Part shown: in pieces, positions 48,438 to 59,826 of the stretch
Layout: every line of letters starts with the position of its first letter
How positions within the stretch are numbered: position 1 is the first letter of the stretch
Assembly (NCBI RefSeq): GCF_037042905.1
Contig: NC_087247.1
Coordinates: 36,907,420-36,971,419 of the forward strand
Reading direction: 5' to 3'
Length of the DNA stretch: 64,000 nucleotides
From: Lytechinus pictus
Lineage: Eukaryota; Echinodermata; Echinoidea; Temnopleuroida; Toxopneustidae
Position numbers and translations under genes: made by a program
Notes under the pieces: model-generated
Database searches by the model: none
Seen by the model: only the letters and a program-made list of their open reading frames with translations
What the model was told of the DNA's origin: nothing

Positions 48438-48589
48438 AACCCACATTATACAAACTTACCCACGTTCTCATACCTCTCCTCCCCACTCCTCAATGTTTCC
48501 CAAGTTTTATAATCTGCTATTCAACTCCTTCGTCATTTCTCGTTGAAATGTTTTGGCAAATACAAGTAATATTTTTATTATGTTGTACT

Positions 48590-48590
<1 letters not shown>

Positions 48591-48631
<41 letters not shown>

Positions 48632-48632
48632 G
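48591..48632. repeat. GAAA microsatellite
   Basis: About ten perfect GAAA units. Confidence 0.9.
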
Positions 48633-48837
48633 ACATGAAAGGTTGCTTGTTACTCGTTGACATGCAATAGATTTATGTTTGTATACAATCCATGGCAAGA
48701 GTTATAATAGCCATACATTGCCTCTATTTCATGGCTAAATTCTGTGGCGTTGTGTAATCTTCATCCATACTATTGCAATCTCATATAGCGATTTTTTTCT
48801 GTACAATAAATCATGATAATGTTCCTGTATGTACACT

Positions 48838-49615
48838 CTAAAAAAACAAAGAGCTAATTGAGCTCTTAAAGAGCGTGTACAGTGACTGCACTTCGGAGAG
48901 CTGATATGTCTAGTTCAAATTTGAACGAGACAAAATCAGCACTCCGAAGTGCAGTCACTATACATGCTCTTTAAAGAACAAGTCCACCCCCAAAAAAGGT
49001 TGATTTGAATAAAAAAAAGAAAAACCCAACTAGCATAACACTGAAAATTTCATCAAAATCGAATGTAAAATAAGAAAGTTATGACATTTTAAAGTTTCGC
49101 TTATTTTTCACAAAACAATGATATATGCACAAATCAGTGACATGCAAATGAGACAGTCGATGATGCCCTTCACTCACTATTTCTTTTGGTTTTTATTGTT
49201 TGAATTATACAATATTTCATTTTGGTTTACATATTTTACAAAAAGGACCAACTTGACTGAACCATATATATAGTATTAAATAATGCTAATTTTACATGTT
49301 CAGGGAGGAATTAATCTTTGTTTGACTTGACAATGAGGAGAAATTTGAATATTTCATTTCATATAATGAAATACAAAAGAAATAGTGAGTGGATGACGTC
49401 ATCAGTCTCCTCATTTGCATACCGAAAAGGATGTGCATAATTCTGTTTTGTGAAAGTAAACAAAACTTTAAAATGTCATAACTTTCTTATTTTACATCCG
49501 ATTTTGATGAAATTTTCAGCGTTATGCTTGTTGGATTTTTCTCTTTTTATTCAAATCAACTTTTAGTTGGGGTGGACTTGTCCTTTAAAGCTCTTCGTAG
49601 CTCTTCGTAGAGTGC
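48838..49615. repeat. Inverted-repeat MITE interrupted by family E copy 2
   Basis: The outer palindromic arms contain GTGACTGCACTTCGGAG (left) and CTCCGAAGTGCAGTCAC (right) around a TTCAAATTTGAA centre. The right arm is split at TTAA by the family E element; the left arm keeps the unbroken GAGCTCTTAAAGAGC. The outer ends are CACTCTAAA and TAGAGTG. Confidence 0.65.
48975..49584. mobile_element. TTAA-flanked MITE, family E copy 2 (nested)
   Basis: The ends AGAACAAGTCCACCCC and GGGGTGGACTTGTCCT, TTAA at 48971-48974 and 49585-49588. 610 bp with long inverted arms. Inserted in the arm of another palindromic element. Confidence 0.8.
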
Positions 49616-50455
49616 AACTTCTTGTTGTTTGTATTGTATGAATTAGAATTGTAAAATTGAAATAAAGATGGATCCCGGTCGTGGTGTTGGGCTGTTGGCA
49701 TATTCCTTGCTTTGTAAACTGTGAAAAATATTTCTCTTTTTTCAATTTGAATAATTATGTTTCATTTTGTTTTTATCAAGTTCAGCAGTGAATTATCAAT
49801 GAAATAAAGTTTGATAAATTCCTATGGTAGTATAATTTGCACAGTGGCCTGTTTTTGTTACATGATTTTTACTGAGGTCTTTTAAATAACATGGTTTATA
49901 TTTGTTTCATGTTTGTCATCTGCCATTGTCAAGTCTATCACTTATATTTTTATGTAAATATAAAAAATTAAATGGAGAATCAAATTGTATTGACAATAGA
50001 TAATCCTCCGTGGCCAGCTCCATGATGTATAAATTATCATTAATTGTTTTAAAGTAGACAGAAAGCCTTATAGTAGCGCCACTACCTCAAGTCCTAAACA
50101 ACTTCCATCTGGCCAGCATTATGCAGCATTCTGAGCTGTGTACAATACTACATAGTATTGTCACTTGAATGATAACACACTACATGTAATTCACTATACT
50201 CAGTATGTATATTCATACTACATTGTATTATGTTACCAAGTCGCAAAACAAGTAATTAATTTCCTTTCAAAAAACGTTTTCGATTCTCTATAAGCCTATA
50301 AATGAAATCATAGGCTCATTCATTCCCTGTATTATTGGTGATTGTCTCAATATAATATATTATATTGAATACGTCTATTAAAAAAACATTCTATAAGAGA
50401 GTGTTATTCAGTTTACCCCGGGACAAAATAATGAGGCAACCAAAACAACAATAGA
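49616..50455. other. No gene seen
   Basis: AT-rich intergenic sequence. Confidence 0.5.
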
Positions 50456-50901
50456 CCAGTTCGTAGTTACTTCATGGACAATTTTGGTCAAATGACCTTT
50501 CATTTCTTTCATTATGATCTTATGATAGGCAGATTTCAAAGCAAGATATTACGTAAGCTTGTCTTACATAGCAGGATGAAGAAATTGAATAGACCAGGCG
50601 ACTAGAATAGCACACCAATGAACACTTTATGAAGGCATTTGTTGCATTCCTACTTTGAATGCATATCATAGCATGTTGCACAATGTACTTGGCAAACTGT
50701 GAAATACCAGTCGTTCGTTGACGCATTGTTGTTTTTTGTGGATGTAAATGAAAACCACTATTCAAAAGAATATGATCAAGACATCAAAGTTGATGCTTAT
50801 CTCATTAGATTTTAAACCACCATGTCACTTTAGTACAAATGACCTTCCTCTGATCATGCGTAGAATATTTTGATCATGCGCAGAAAGGAACTACGAACTG
50901 G
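50456..50901 (-). mobile_element. 446-bp inverted-repeat element, copy 1
   Basis: The ends CCAGTTCGTAGTTAC and GAACTACGAACTGG are inverted. A second copy lies in opposite orientation at about 51230-51682, so the two form a hairpin-capable pair about 330 bp apart. Each contains TGATCATGCGCAGAA next to one end. Confidence 0.7.
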
Positions 50902-51173
50902 CTTATTATTTTGGCTCGAGAATGAGAATTTATAAATATCTTATGGAAGGAGACTTGTGTAGGCAGGGGGTGGTCTACAATTTTCAACTATAGTACAGTG
51001 AAAAAAAAACAGAAACGGGGGAAAGAAAAGTGAATAGAGAAAGAAGAAGAGCATAAAAGAGAGTCGTGTAATCCCACCCTTTAATGCAATTGGGTATAAA
51101 GTTTGGTCGTCTTGCATCCCCATCACCTCAAAATACATTGGCGCTGCCCCTGTGTGTGTGTTTATCAATATTA

Positions 51174-51915
51174 GACTATACCTTGGTCACATTTGCTACG
51201 GCCGCCGTAGATTCTAAAATTTCTACGGCGAGTAGCGTAGTTCCATTCTGCGCATGATCAGAAGATTCTGCGCATGATCAGATAAAGGTCATTTGTATAC
51301 TAAAGTGGCATGGTGGTTTAAAATTTAATGAGATAAGCACCAACTTTGGTGTCTTAATTATTCATATATTATTTTCAATTGTGTTTTTCATTTGCATCCA
51401 CAAAGAACAAAAATGCGTCCACGACTGGTATTTCACTGCAGTCTGCCAAGTAGGCTACATTGTACAACATGCTATCAATATGCATTCAAAGTAGAAATGC
51501 AACAAATACCTTCATGGAGTCTTCAATGGTGTGCTATTCTAGTCACCTGGTATAATTCAATTTCTTCATCCTGCTATGTAAGGCATGCATATGTTATATC
51601 CTGCTTTGAAATCTGCCTATCATAATGAAATAAATGAAAGGTCATTTGACCAAAATTGTCCCTGATGTAACTACGAACTGCATGGTCTATTCTACGGTCG
51701 CCGCAGAATTTCCACGGCCACTTAGCGGTCACATAATATATTACGGTCGCCGCACGGCGTATTTTTTAATTTATGGAGAAAAAAAATCTGCGGCTGACGT
51801 ATGTCCTTGAAATCATGACGTACTGCGCTGGCCGTAGGTTTTTGACAAATACTATGGCAGACGCGAGATGGCCGCAAGGCGCCCTCACGGCAGCCGCAGG
51901 AGGCCTATACAGTGA
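51174..51915. repeat. TACGGCCGCCGTA-rich element, left part
   Basis: It starts ACCTTGGTCACATTTGCTAC then CGGCCGCCGTAGA. After a nested 446-bp element (51230-51682) the CpG-rich motif CTACGGTCGCCGCAG resumes and continues to about 51905. Its first 30 bp reappear inverted at the end of 56325-56608. Confidence 0.55.
51230..51682 (+). mobile_element. 446-bp-type inverted-repeat element, copy 2 (nested)
   Basis: The left end AGCGTAGTTCCATTCTGCGC and right end GTAACTACGAACTG match copy 1 in reverse. It interrupts the TACGGCCGCCGTA repeat. Confidence 0.65.
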
Positions 51916-52215
51916 GTATACCATGAATTGCTTGTCACACTCATCATGATATTTTACATCAGACATTTCATTTCAGAAAGTTTTCAAAGTGTCGCACCAT
52001 GCCCATGCGCGTATTCTGGGCGGGAGGGAGGGGGTGGGTTTCGGGGTCTGGGCCGGCCCCCGGGTAGGCAGCGGCGTAACAGGGGTCGGTGGCCAGGGGG
52101 GGCAAGAGCCAAAAATTTCCCGGTCATATCATGGAACAGGCAATGTCGTCATAAGGCAAAAAATTTCGAGGGGGCGATATGGCTTATCGGGCAATATATA
52201 TATATATATATATAT

Positions 52216-52870
52216 GCGAGCGAGCAAAGTGAGCGAGCAAAATTTTTTGACATTTTTATTGCAAAAATCAAATTTTGTGATAGATTTTGACATAATGTTA
52301 AAAAGATGATATCATATTTTACCCTCCTCTTTTTCCTTTTTTCTCTCTTTTTTTAACGCCACGGTAACAGGATTTTTGTTATGATTGTGAGCATCGGGGC
52401 GAAGCTCTATATGCTCGAGTGGCGGGCCGAGTATGGCGCTTGTGGCAAGAAGTAGCTTAATATAGGTCCCGAGCGAGCGAAGCGAGCGAGATAAAAAAAA
52501 ATCACCTTTTCTAAGATAGATTTTAACGTGATATTCAGAAAAATATAATACACTTTCCTTTCTTTCCTCAATTTTTTTTTGTTTGGTTGTAGAACTTTTG
52601 GGGGTCATGGTCCAAACTCATCCATATAACAGTGCTTTATGTGTGGGGTTCAGGGCAGAGCCCCGAAACCTCTTGATATCAAAGCCATTTTAAACCTTAC
52701 AGATGGCCACTTATTATAATCAAATTGCGTGTATATTTATATAGCTTTCACACAACACATAAATTCAATGCAGTTGTGTATCGTAATCATCCAAATATTG
52801 TGAGGGGCATACCATAGCAAATGTGGGAAAATTTGTAAAAAGTCGCCAGCGATCGAGCGAAGCGAGCCAG
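52216..52870 (+). repeat. GAGCGAGCGAAGCGAGCGAG array (three units, 250-380 bp period)
   Basis: Cores at 52216-52238, 52471-52490 and 52849-52870 are each followed by AATTWTGTGATAGATTTT and TTTCTTTCTTTTT-like spacers. The core resembles but is not identical to the 19-mer of the other arrays. An AT microsatellite (52194-52215) precedes it. Confidence 0.7.
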
Positions 52871-53203
52871 AAAATAAATGGCCTGTTAAAATGAAATTCT
52901 AATTATGTGATAGATTTTTACATCATTATTAATAGCAAATATCATATCATATATTTTTTTCATTCATCTCATTTCGCTGCCTCCTTTATTTTCTTTTATT
53001 TCCCCTTGGCTGTGGAACCACCCCCGGTACGCCAGTGCTTTAACGTAAAGCTTAATGCAGGAAGGGTCCATATAGGGGCCCGTTATAGAACCCATTAAAG
53101 GTTACAGATGAAGAGCCCCCACTGCACGGGGTTTTGACTCTTGGACAGAGCCTTTGGAGATTTAGCAAGTTTATGATAGACTTTCATACGACATTATGCT
53201 ATA

Positions 53204-54021
53204 CAGTGCGTCCCAGAAAAAACGAAACCGAGATTTATCGATGATTTATCATAACTTAATCGCAAATACAATAGACAAATGACCTACCATTTTAAAGCTT
53301 ATAATCTCCTCTTTCATCTGTAATTACTTAGATTATTTCTCATTCACGCATGGGTGAGCAAAAACAATTTGAAAAGGGGATACCAAAAAGTCACTTGGCG
53401 GGCCGTATCTGGGTTTTAAAAAGAAAACCACATTTTTAAAAAGTTCAATATCTGCTCTTTAATTTGATACCTCAATTACAGAAAATGGTCAAGAAATAAC
53501 AAAGTTCTGGTTATTTGAAATAAGGCTTGAATTTCAATAATTTCATAAAATGAAGAGGTTTTACAGGCTAGCGTTCAAACTCACTCGACACTCCGTTTTG
53601 TTGACGATCAGCCATGCATTAAGTCTTTTGTTACCGTGCGATAGCTTCTGTGGGAAACCGGTGAAAACACGTTTATTTAATGAAATTATGGAAATACAAG
53701 CATTGTTTCGAGGGATCATAACTTTTTTACTACATGACAATTTTCTGTGATTTAGGTATCAAAGAAAAGAGAAGATATTGAACTTTTTAGTCATGTGATT
53801 TTCTTTTTGAAATTCAGATACCCCCGCCAAATGAGTTTTTGGCATCCTTTCTTCGAATTGTTTTTGCTCAATCATGCGTGAATGAGGAATAATACCAGTA
53901 ATACCAGATGAAAGAGGAGATTCTAAGCTTTACATTGGTAGGTCATTTGTCTATTTTATTTATGATTAAGTTATGATAAATCATCGCTAAATCTCGGTTT
54001 CGTTTTTTCTGGGACGCACTG
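53204..54021. mobile_element. TA-flanked foldback element B, 818 bp
   Basis: The ends CAGTGCGTCCCAGAAAAAAC, TA at 53202-53203 and 54022-54023. Nearly the whole element is two diverged inverted arms of about 350 bp (CATTCACGCATGGGTGAGC left, GCTCAATCATGCGTGAATG right). Tc1/mariner-like by end sequence and TA target. Nested in the hAT element. Confidence 0.82.
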
Positions 54022-54239
54022 TATACCATCAATTTTTCTTCCCACTCGTTATCTCAATCCTCGGCAGCCCGGTAGTGTACGTCATCTTGTCCATATTCTT
54101 TATTTTCCAATTTAGATTTTGGCTAATTCCATTCTGTCTTTATTTCCCGCTTTTGTTTGCCTTTTTGTCATCTTTAATTTATTTCCCTGTCTTACTAATC
54201 ATGCTAATGTATTTGTATATCGCGGAGAATTGTTCTTTC

Positions 54240-54655
54240 TTACTTGTTCTTCTTTCCTTCCTTTTCCCGTTATCTTTCCGTTTTCCCTTTTTTTTCTTAG
54301 TTTTCTTTTCCCTTTTCCTTTCCCCTTCCCCTTTCCCCTTTTTTCTTTCCTTTCCCTTTTCCTTTCTTCCCCCCTTTTTTTTCTTTTTCCCGTTTTTTTT
54401 TCATTTTCCCGGTGAGTTCCGCCAGGGGGGGCAGCTTGCCCCCCCCTGCCCCCCCCCCCCGCCTGTTACGCCACTGCGGGTAGGCGAACGAGGGGGCGCC
54501 AAAAAGAGGGAGGAAAGAAAGGGAAAGAAAAGGGAGATAAAAAAGGAGGGGGAAAGAAGAGAAAGATAAAAGGGAGAAAAGAAAGAGAGAAGGAAACAAG
54601 AAGAAGGGAAAAGGAGAGAAGAGAAAAGGAGAAAGGGGGGAAAGTAATAAAAGTG
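54240..54655. repeat. Facing pyrimidine and purine tracts around a G/C block
   Basis: 54240-54415 is almost pure C/T, 54420-54465 is a G-run then long C-runs, and 54500-54655 is almost pure A/G. The hAT boundary (54476) runs through the middle, so the two tracts belong to different repeats. Long open frames here are low-complexity artefacts. Confidence 0.8.
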
Positions 54656-54784
54656 CGGGGGCGCCAAATTGATGTTCGACCTAGGAAGGGTGGCCGCCAA
54701 ATTAATGCTACACTGATCTGAATATTATACGATCAGTAATGTTCGACCTAGGAAGGGGGTGGGGCAAATTCGACCTTTGGGGTG

Positions 54785-55120
54785 ATTCGCGCTTCGCGCT
54801 CGCATCGAATGATTAGTTAGATGGACATCCTGTTAATGAATACCTAATGATTTCCTAAATTGCTTAGAATGTCTAGTTTTGGAACGGAATATAAAAAAGT
54901 TCAGCTTGCGCTTTGCGCTCGCATCGAATGATTTTTAAGTGCCCATCCTGTTCATGATTACCAATAATGCTTAGAATTTCCAAACTTTGGGTCATTTTGG
55001 AATATAAACAATTTTCAGCTCGCGCTGACAGAGAGATAGATACCCATCCTGCTCATACTTACAGAACTTCTCAGAATATTCTATTTCAGGTCTATACACA
55101 AGCTATCAAAAATCGCGTTC
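54785..55120 (-). repeat. CpG core array, locus 4
   Basis: Core copies near 54785 (CGCGCTTCGCGCTCGCATCG), 54902, 55013 (truncated) and 55110, period about 110 bp. Each is followed by CATCCTGTTCATGATTACC, the complement of the spacer in locus 5. Confidence 0.75.
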
Positions 55121-55289
55121 GCATTATTTATTTGGACTTATGAAATAAATCTCCCTTAACCATGTTAACGTGTTTGTATGAATAAAGTTAAGATTTCTTC
55201 TTCTTCTTCTTTCCTTGGTTGGCAACCAGTCAGGATTGACTATTTTTGCCACAGCTTTTGTTCATTTTCAACAGCTTGTTATTCTTGTT

Positions 55290-55450
55290 AGTTTTCTTTT
55301 ATTCTGTTTTCTTTTCTTTTCTTTTCTTGTTATTTTTATTTTTCTTTTTTCCTCTTATTTTTTTATTATTTTTTTTTTTCTCTTTTTTTCCTATTCTTTT
55401 TCTTTTCTTTTCTCTTTTATTCTTTTCATTTCTTTTTTTTTCTTTTCTTT
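55290..55450. repeat. T-rich pyrimidine tract
   Basis: Low-complexity TTTTC/TTTTTA sequence. Its open frames are artefacts. Confidence 0.85.
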
Positions 55451-55523
55451 TGTTAATAAACGCGTTAGTCTTAAGTAAGAACTACACCCTAGGAAAAAAA
55501 AAAAATCAGCATTTAACTCCCCA

Positions 55524-55870
55524 TAATAATAATAATGATAATAATGATAATAATAATAATGATAATAATAATAATAATAATAACGTCATATTTTACCCAG
55601 GTTAGCCGCTTTAGATCTAAAAATTGTTCTCCCAGCGGGCCCTGTTTAACATGATAATGTTATTATAACCCCGGCTTTAGCACGGCTATACCTTGATCGA
55701 GCGCTCGAGCATTCGAGGAATTTCTTCCTACCGGGTACCCATTCACCTGACCTGGGTCGAGTGCAGCACAATGTTAGTAAATTTCTTGCGGAAGGAAAAC
55801 ACGCAATGGCTTGGATTCGAATCACTCTGATTGAAAGACGAGAGTCGTAACCACTATACCATGACGCCCG
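55524..55870 (-). mobile_element. tRNA-derived SINE with ATT tail (minus strand)
   Basis: On the minus strand the A box TGGTATAGTGG (55851-55861) and B box GATTCGAATCC (55813-55823) resemble a tRNA-Glu/Asp head. The 3' end is a long ATT/ATC microsatellite (55524-55583 on +), typical of SINE tails. No full tRNA cloverleaf. Confidence 0.65.
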
Positions 55871-56324
55871 ATCGGGAAAATATATTGAATGAAAATACCC
55901 CCTCCTCCCTATATATTTGCGAAAGCAAAATCCACCATTGGTAAAGAAATAAAAGCGCCCATCCACATAATTCTATAGTATAGGGCTTACTCTGATGAAA
56001 GGGCAATATCTATGCTTCCTGGTCACATTTGTTCTTTAAAAAAAGTGGTATTACATCATATTCATGGATAGTTTGCTTTTTATCAAGTCATCATTAAAAA
56101 AGTTATCTGCAGTTGCACTTTTTCATGTGATTATGAAATAAGATAATTTAACATGCATTTTAGGCACCTGCATGTTTGCCTGACGAGGAGGGGTCGCCAT
56201 TTTTTTTCTCGAAAAGTACAAAGGGCCAAAATTAAAGGTCGGCCCCGAGGTGCAAAATTCTAGATACGCGCCTGGTGCCTCCCGAGCAGATAACACAAAG
56301 GAGAAGGGGAAAGGAGGGAAGAAA

Positions 56325-56608
56325 ACACAAGGGCAGCCGCACGGCCACCGTACGGCCGCCGTAGACCGTTCTACGTACGCCATGCCTACGGCTAGTCTAA
56401 TTTCTACGGCGAGCGTAGAAAAAAAAAAATGTTTTAACTCCGCGTTAAAATTCTACGGCCACCCCTACGGCCGGTAAAAAATAGGAATCCGCCGTACGTC
56501 GACCCTGCGGCCACCGCAGATTTTCTGCGGCCGCCGCAGAAATCTCTCGAATTCAGGTATCTACGGCCGCCGTACGCCCGCCGTAGAGCAAATGTGACCA
56601 AGGTAGTC
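56325..56608. repeat. TACGGCCGCCGTA-rich element, right part
   Basis: Dense CGGCCGCCGTA / CTGCGGCCGCCGCAG palindromic motifs, ending CGCCGTAGAGCAAATGTGAC + CAAGGTAGTC. That end is the inverted partner of 51174 onward. CpG is very frequent here against an AT-rich background. Confidence 0.6.
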
Positions 56609-56969
56609 CGAATTTTAGTGGTGACTCGCGTATGGCTTGAACCATGCACGGGCCCAGGAAAAGCACGTTTCCACGCAACCTTTTATCGACCATGCAATAA
56701 TCATATTAGCACAAGGTATCATAATTATCATTATAAGGAAGAAAAACTGGATAATAATATAAGATATGAACTTTGTTCTCCAAAAATGTAGATAGCAGTA
56801 AAAGCCAGAATAACTCACTTAAAATAGTTTTTTGTTCGTGCAAATGGAAATTTGGAAACACCGATTCCCGTTGTTCTAACTCAATCATGGTGTATTATGA
56901 ACGTGGGGCTTCAAAATTTGAAAGAGGGGGAAACATTTTTTTTCATGGATTTCACCTTCTCCATATTTT

Positions 56970-57850
56970 ATGCGAGCGCGAAGCGCGAGCTGACAAACCA
57001 AATTTCCGAAACAAAATGGAAATTCTAAGCATTAATTTGTTGTAACCATGAACAGGATGGGTATATCTAACTAAGCAATTGATGTGAGTGCGAAGCGCAA
57101 GCTGATTTTTTTTGAGATTATGCCTTAAAATTTGGACATCCTAAGCGCACTTTCTGTAATCATGAACAGGATGGACATCTAATTAATCGATGCGAGCACG
57201 AAGCGCGAACTGAATTTTTTTTTATATTCAGAAAACTTGTCATTGTAAGCACGTTTTGTAAGCACATTTTGTGACCATGAACAGGAAAAGTATTTATCTA
57301 AACAATTGATGCGAAGTGCAAGCTGAACATTTTTTTATATTCTGATTTAAAACTTGGACATTCGAGTAAGCATTTTTAGTCATCATAAACAGGAGAGAAG
57401 TTGGAAATTCTAAGCACTTTATTATCTAACCCTGAACAGTATATTATTACCATACTAATCAATTGATGCGAGCGCAAAGAGCAAGATGAAAATTTTGGAT
57501 ATTCTGACCTAAAATCTGGACATTCTGAGCACTATTGGTAATCATGAACAGGATGGGTATCCAACAAATCGTTTTATGCGAGAGCGAAGCGCGAGCTCAA
57601 AATTTTTGATATTCCGACCCAAAGTTGGACATTCTATAAGCACTTTATCTTACCATGAACATAATCGTCACCTTATCTATCTCAACATTTTATGCGAGCG
57701 CGAAGCCAAAGCTGAAATTTTTTTAATCTTTCGACCCAAAGTTGGACCAAGGATATATCACCTCTAAAGGGGTGATCTCCTTGATTGGACATTCTAAGCA
57801 CTAGTCTTATCTAACCATGAACAGGATCGAGAGCGAAGAGCGAGATGAAA
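56970..57850 (+). repeat. CpG core array, locus 5 (eight units)
   Basis: Cores near 56971, 57085, 57192, 57311, 57467, 57575, 57693 and 57825, spacing 107-156 bp. Spacers share GACATTCTAAGCACTTT and ACCATGAACAGGATGGGTAT. Core decay increases toward the right. Confidence 0.78.
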
Positions 57851-57869
57851 ATTTTTAATATTCTGACTT

Positions 57870-59818
57870 AAATTTGGACTTTCCAAGCATTCTTTTCTTC
57901 CTGTGTACGTGCATGAATAATAACGATAACATTTCCTAAAATTGAGTTCTCTTGTTTCATTGTTTTGGGCCAAGTTTGATAGGAAATGCATGGGGTTGGC
58001 ACCATGTAGGTCTAAGCTCATACATTAACTCCCGGGATGAACTCTCAGTCAAGATGGAACCCAAAAAAGAAACCATATCCTGCGATTTTAAAGAGTAAGG
58101 GTAGCTATATAGGCCTACCCTAAACAACCTAGTGTCTGCATGCGTTGTCATGGTTTCCCCGCCCTTAATTAATAGGGAGGGGGCCGGATCAAGGATGGGG
58201 GTGGGGTGCTGGGCAAGGTGCATGGGGCGGGGAAGCTAGGAGCTAGGACCTGACCGAAAGATGCAAAGGTTTTTTTTTTGTATGTGGGGTGGCGTTTTGG
58301 TTTTCTTTATTTTCTGTATCATGTTTCTAAAGTTTCTTTCAGGGAATTAGACAAAAATTAATGGACCAATTACATTGATTTATAATTTATGTACATTATC
58401 TTTATTAAATCCTATTTTACCATACCTTGATGTATTATGAAGTTATTTGTCAGCTTCACCGTGACCGGGACCGTGACTTGCGGATCCAGGGGGGGGGGGG
58501 GGGGCAAAGACGGCCCTTGACTCCCCCCCCCCCCACTTGAGAGGTACAATTAAAATTTGTAATGTATAAATGCCGTTAAATCAGAAGTGGCCCCCTTTTG
58601 AAGACCTTTTTTTTTGCTTGTCAAGTTTTTTTTTTCGTGGATGAAATATGTCCTTATTTTTTGTTGAAAGCCTTTTTTTCTTGCGTCTGTTCTTTGTATT
58701 TCACTGCTGTTTGTAAATGTAACTGAAAGAATCAATTAAATAACCTCCCCCCCCCCCCATGCAAGCCCGGCCCCCTAAAAAAAATAGGTGTTTCGTGGCC
58801 CCTGGCTAGTCTGCAAGCACAAAATCATATTTGACAATCAAACCAATAACAGGTCCAAAGACTGTGTCATGTCACGCCAACAGTAATTAGTGAATCTAGT
58901 AATTCACACTTTGCATTTAATATGCACTTGATCGATAAACCAAGGCTAGCTAGGGTCTGTGACCGTGGTGCAGGGTCTGGAGCCCCGCGAGCCTGGGGCC
59001 GGCGCGGCGGAGCTAGCTGCCGTATGGTGCTTCGAGATGCAATGACGCCGCGCTAGAGTGAGTGCAAAGACTGGTATGGTAACAACTCTAGTATCAGGGC
59101 ATAGTGAAGAAACTAGAAAAGAGTCAGATCAATCTGGATGTCTAACGAGGAGGGGAGGGGAAGAAGAACTGTTCGTGTAAAGTGAATGAATGAAGAGACG
59201 CCAGAGACAAAAATTGGTAGCTTGAAAAGCCTTGAATAGGATCACAAGACTCAAGAGCAGAGACAGAGTCAGAGATTCAGTCCCAAATGCGTCATTTTGT
59301 GTTAGTAAGCGACATCAAGTTTTTACTCTTTTTTTAAAAGTTCTTCTCATTCATTGTTTGAATTCTTCCTTGGTGCCTCCATCCCTGCACTAACGTTAGG
59401 TCCTAACTTTACTCGTTGGATCCTAGATCTATCTGTTTTTGCGAAATAAAGTTCATGTTATTTTTTTTTTAACTTCTCATCCAATCACTCATTCATGATT
59501 CAATTTCAATGAACAAGGTTATGCTTGCTATTCCCTGTGGGGAAATAAGTTTGGCAATGGCTTATTTTCTCTTGTTTAAGGGGACAAATGCTTGATTTTT
59601 TTACACTGTCAGTTTCCATTACAACTATTCATCATATAACTTAGTTCTTAAGTAAATTGTATTGAAATCAAAGATGACAATTTTCTTAAAATTTTACTTT
59701 CCACCAAATCAGACAAGGAATAACAAAGTTGTGGCATTTTAAAGATTTGCATTATTCCGATGAACAGTTCTAGGCACATCTTCATGAATATTCAATTAAA
59801 AAAAAGAGAAAGTGATGA
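57870..59818. other. About 2 kb without a supported gene
   Basis: G- and C-runs at 58485-58535 and 58745-58765, next to a GCGGATCCAGG motif, suggest a remnant of the 4480-type element. The segment 59510-59640 is similar to 19840-20000 (GAACAAGGTTATG, GACAAATGCTTGATTTTT), an unnamed repeat. Confidence 0.4.
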
Positions 59819-59826
59819 AATTTACT

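Larger units (their letters stand above)
52069..54476. mobile_element. 2.4-kb hAT-type non-autonomous element
   Basis: The TIR CAGYGGCGTAACAGG starts with CAG as in hAT elements, and an 8-bp duplication CGGGTAGG sits at 52061-52068 and 54477-54484. Inside are three tandem units of a 250-380 bp repeat with a GAGCGAGCGAAGCGAGCGAG core, then a nested TA-flanked foldback element (53204-54021), then a long pyrimidine tract. No transposase. Confidence 0.75.

Noticed and set aside
54075-54700. Overlapping frames of about 100-164 codons on both strands
   Set aside because: Low-complexity translations of pyrimidine and purine tracts.
55813-55870. tRNA-Glu/Asp-like gene on the minus strand
   Set aside because: Boxes only, no cloverleaf, and an ATT tail; called a SINE.
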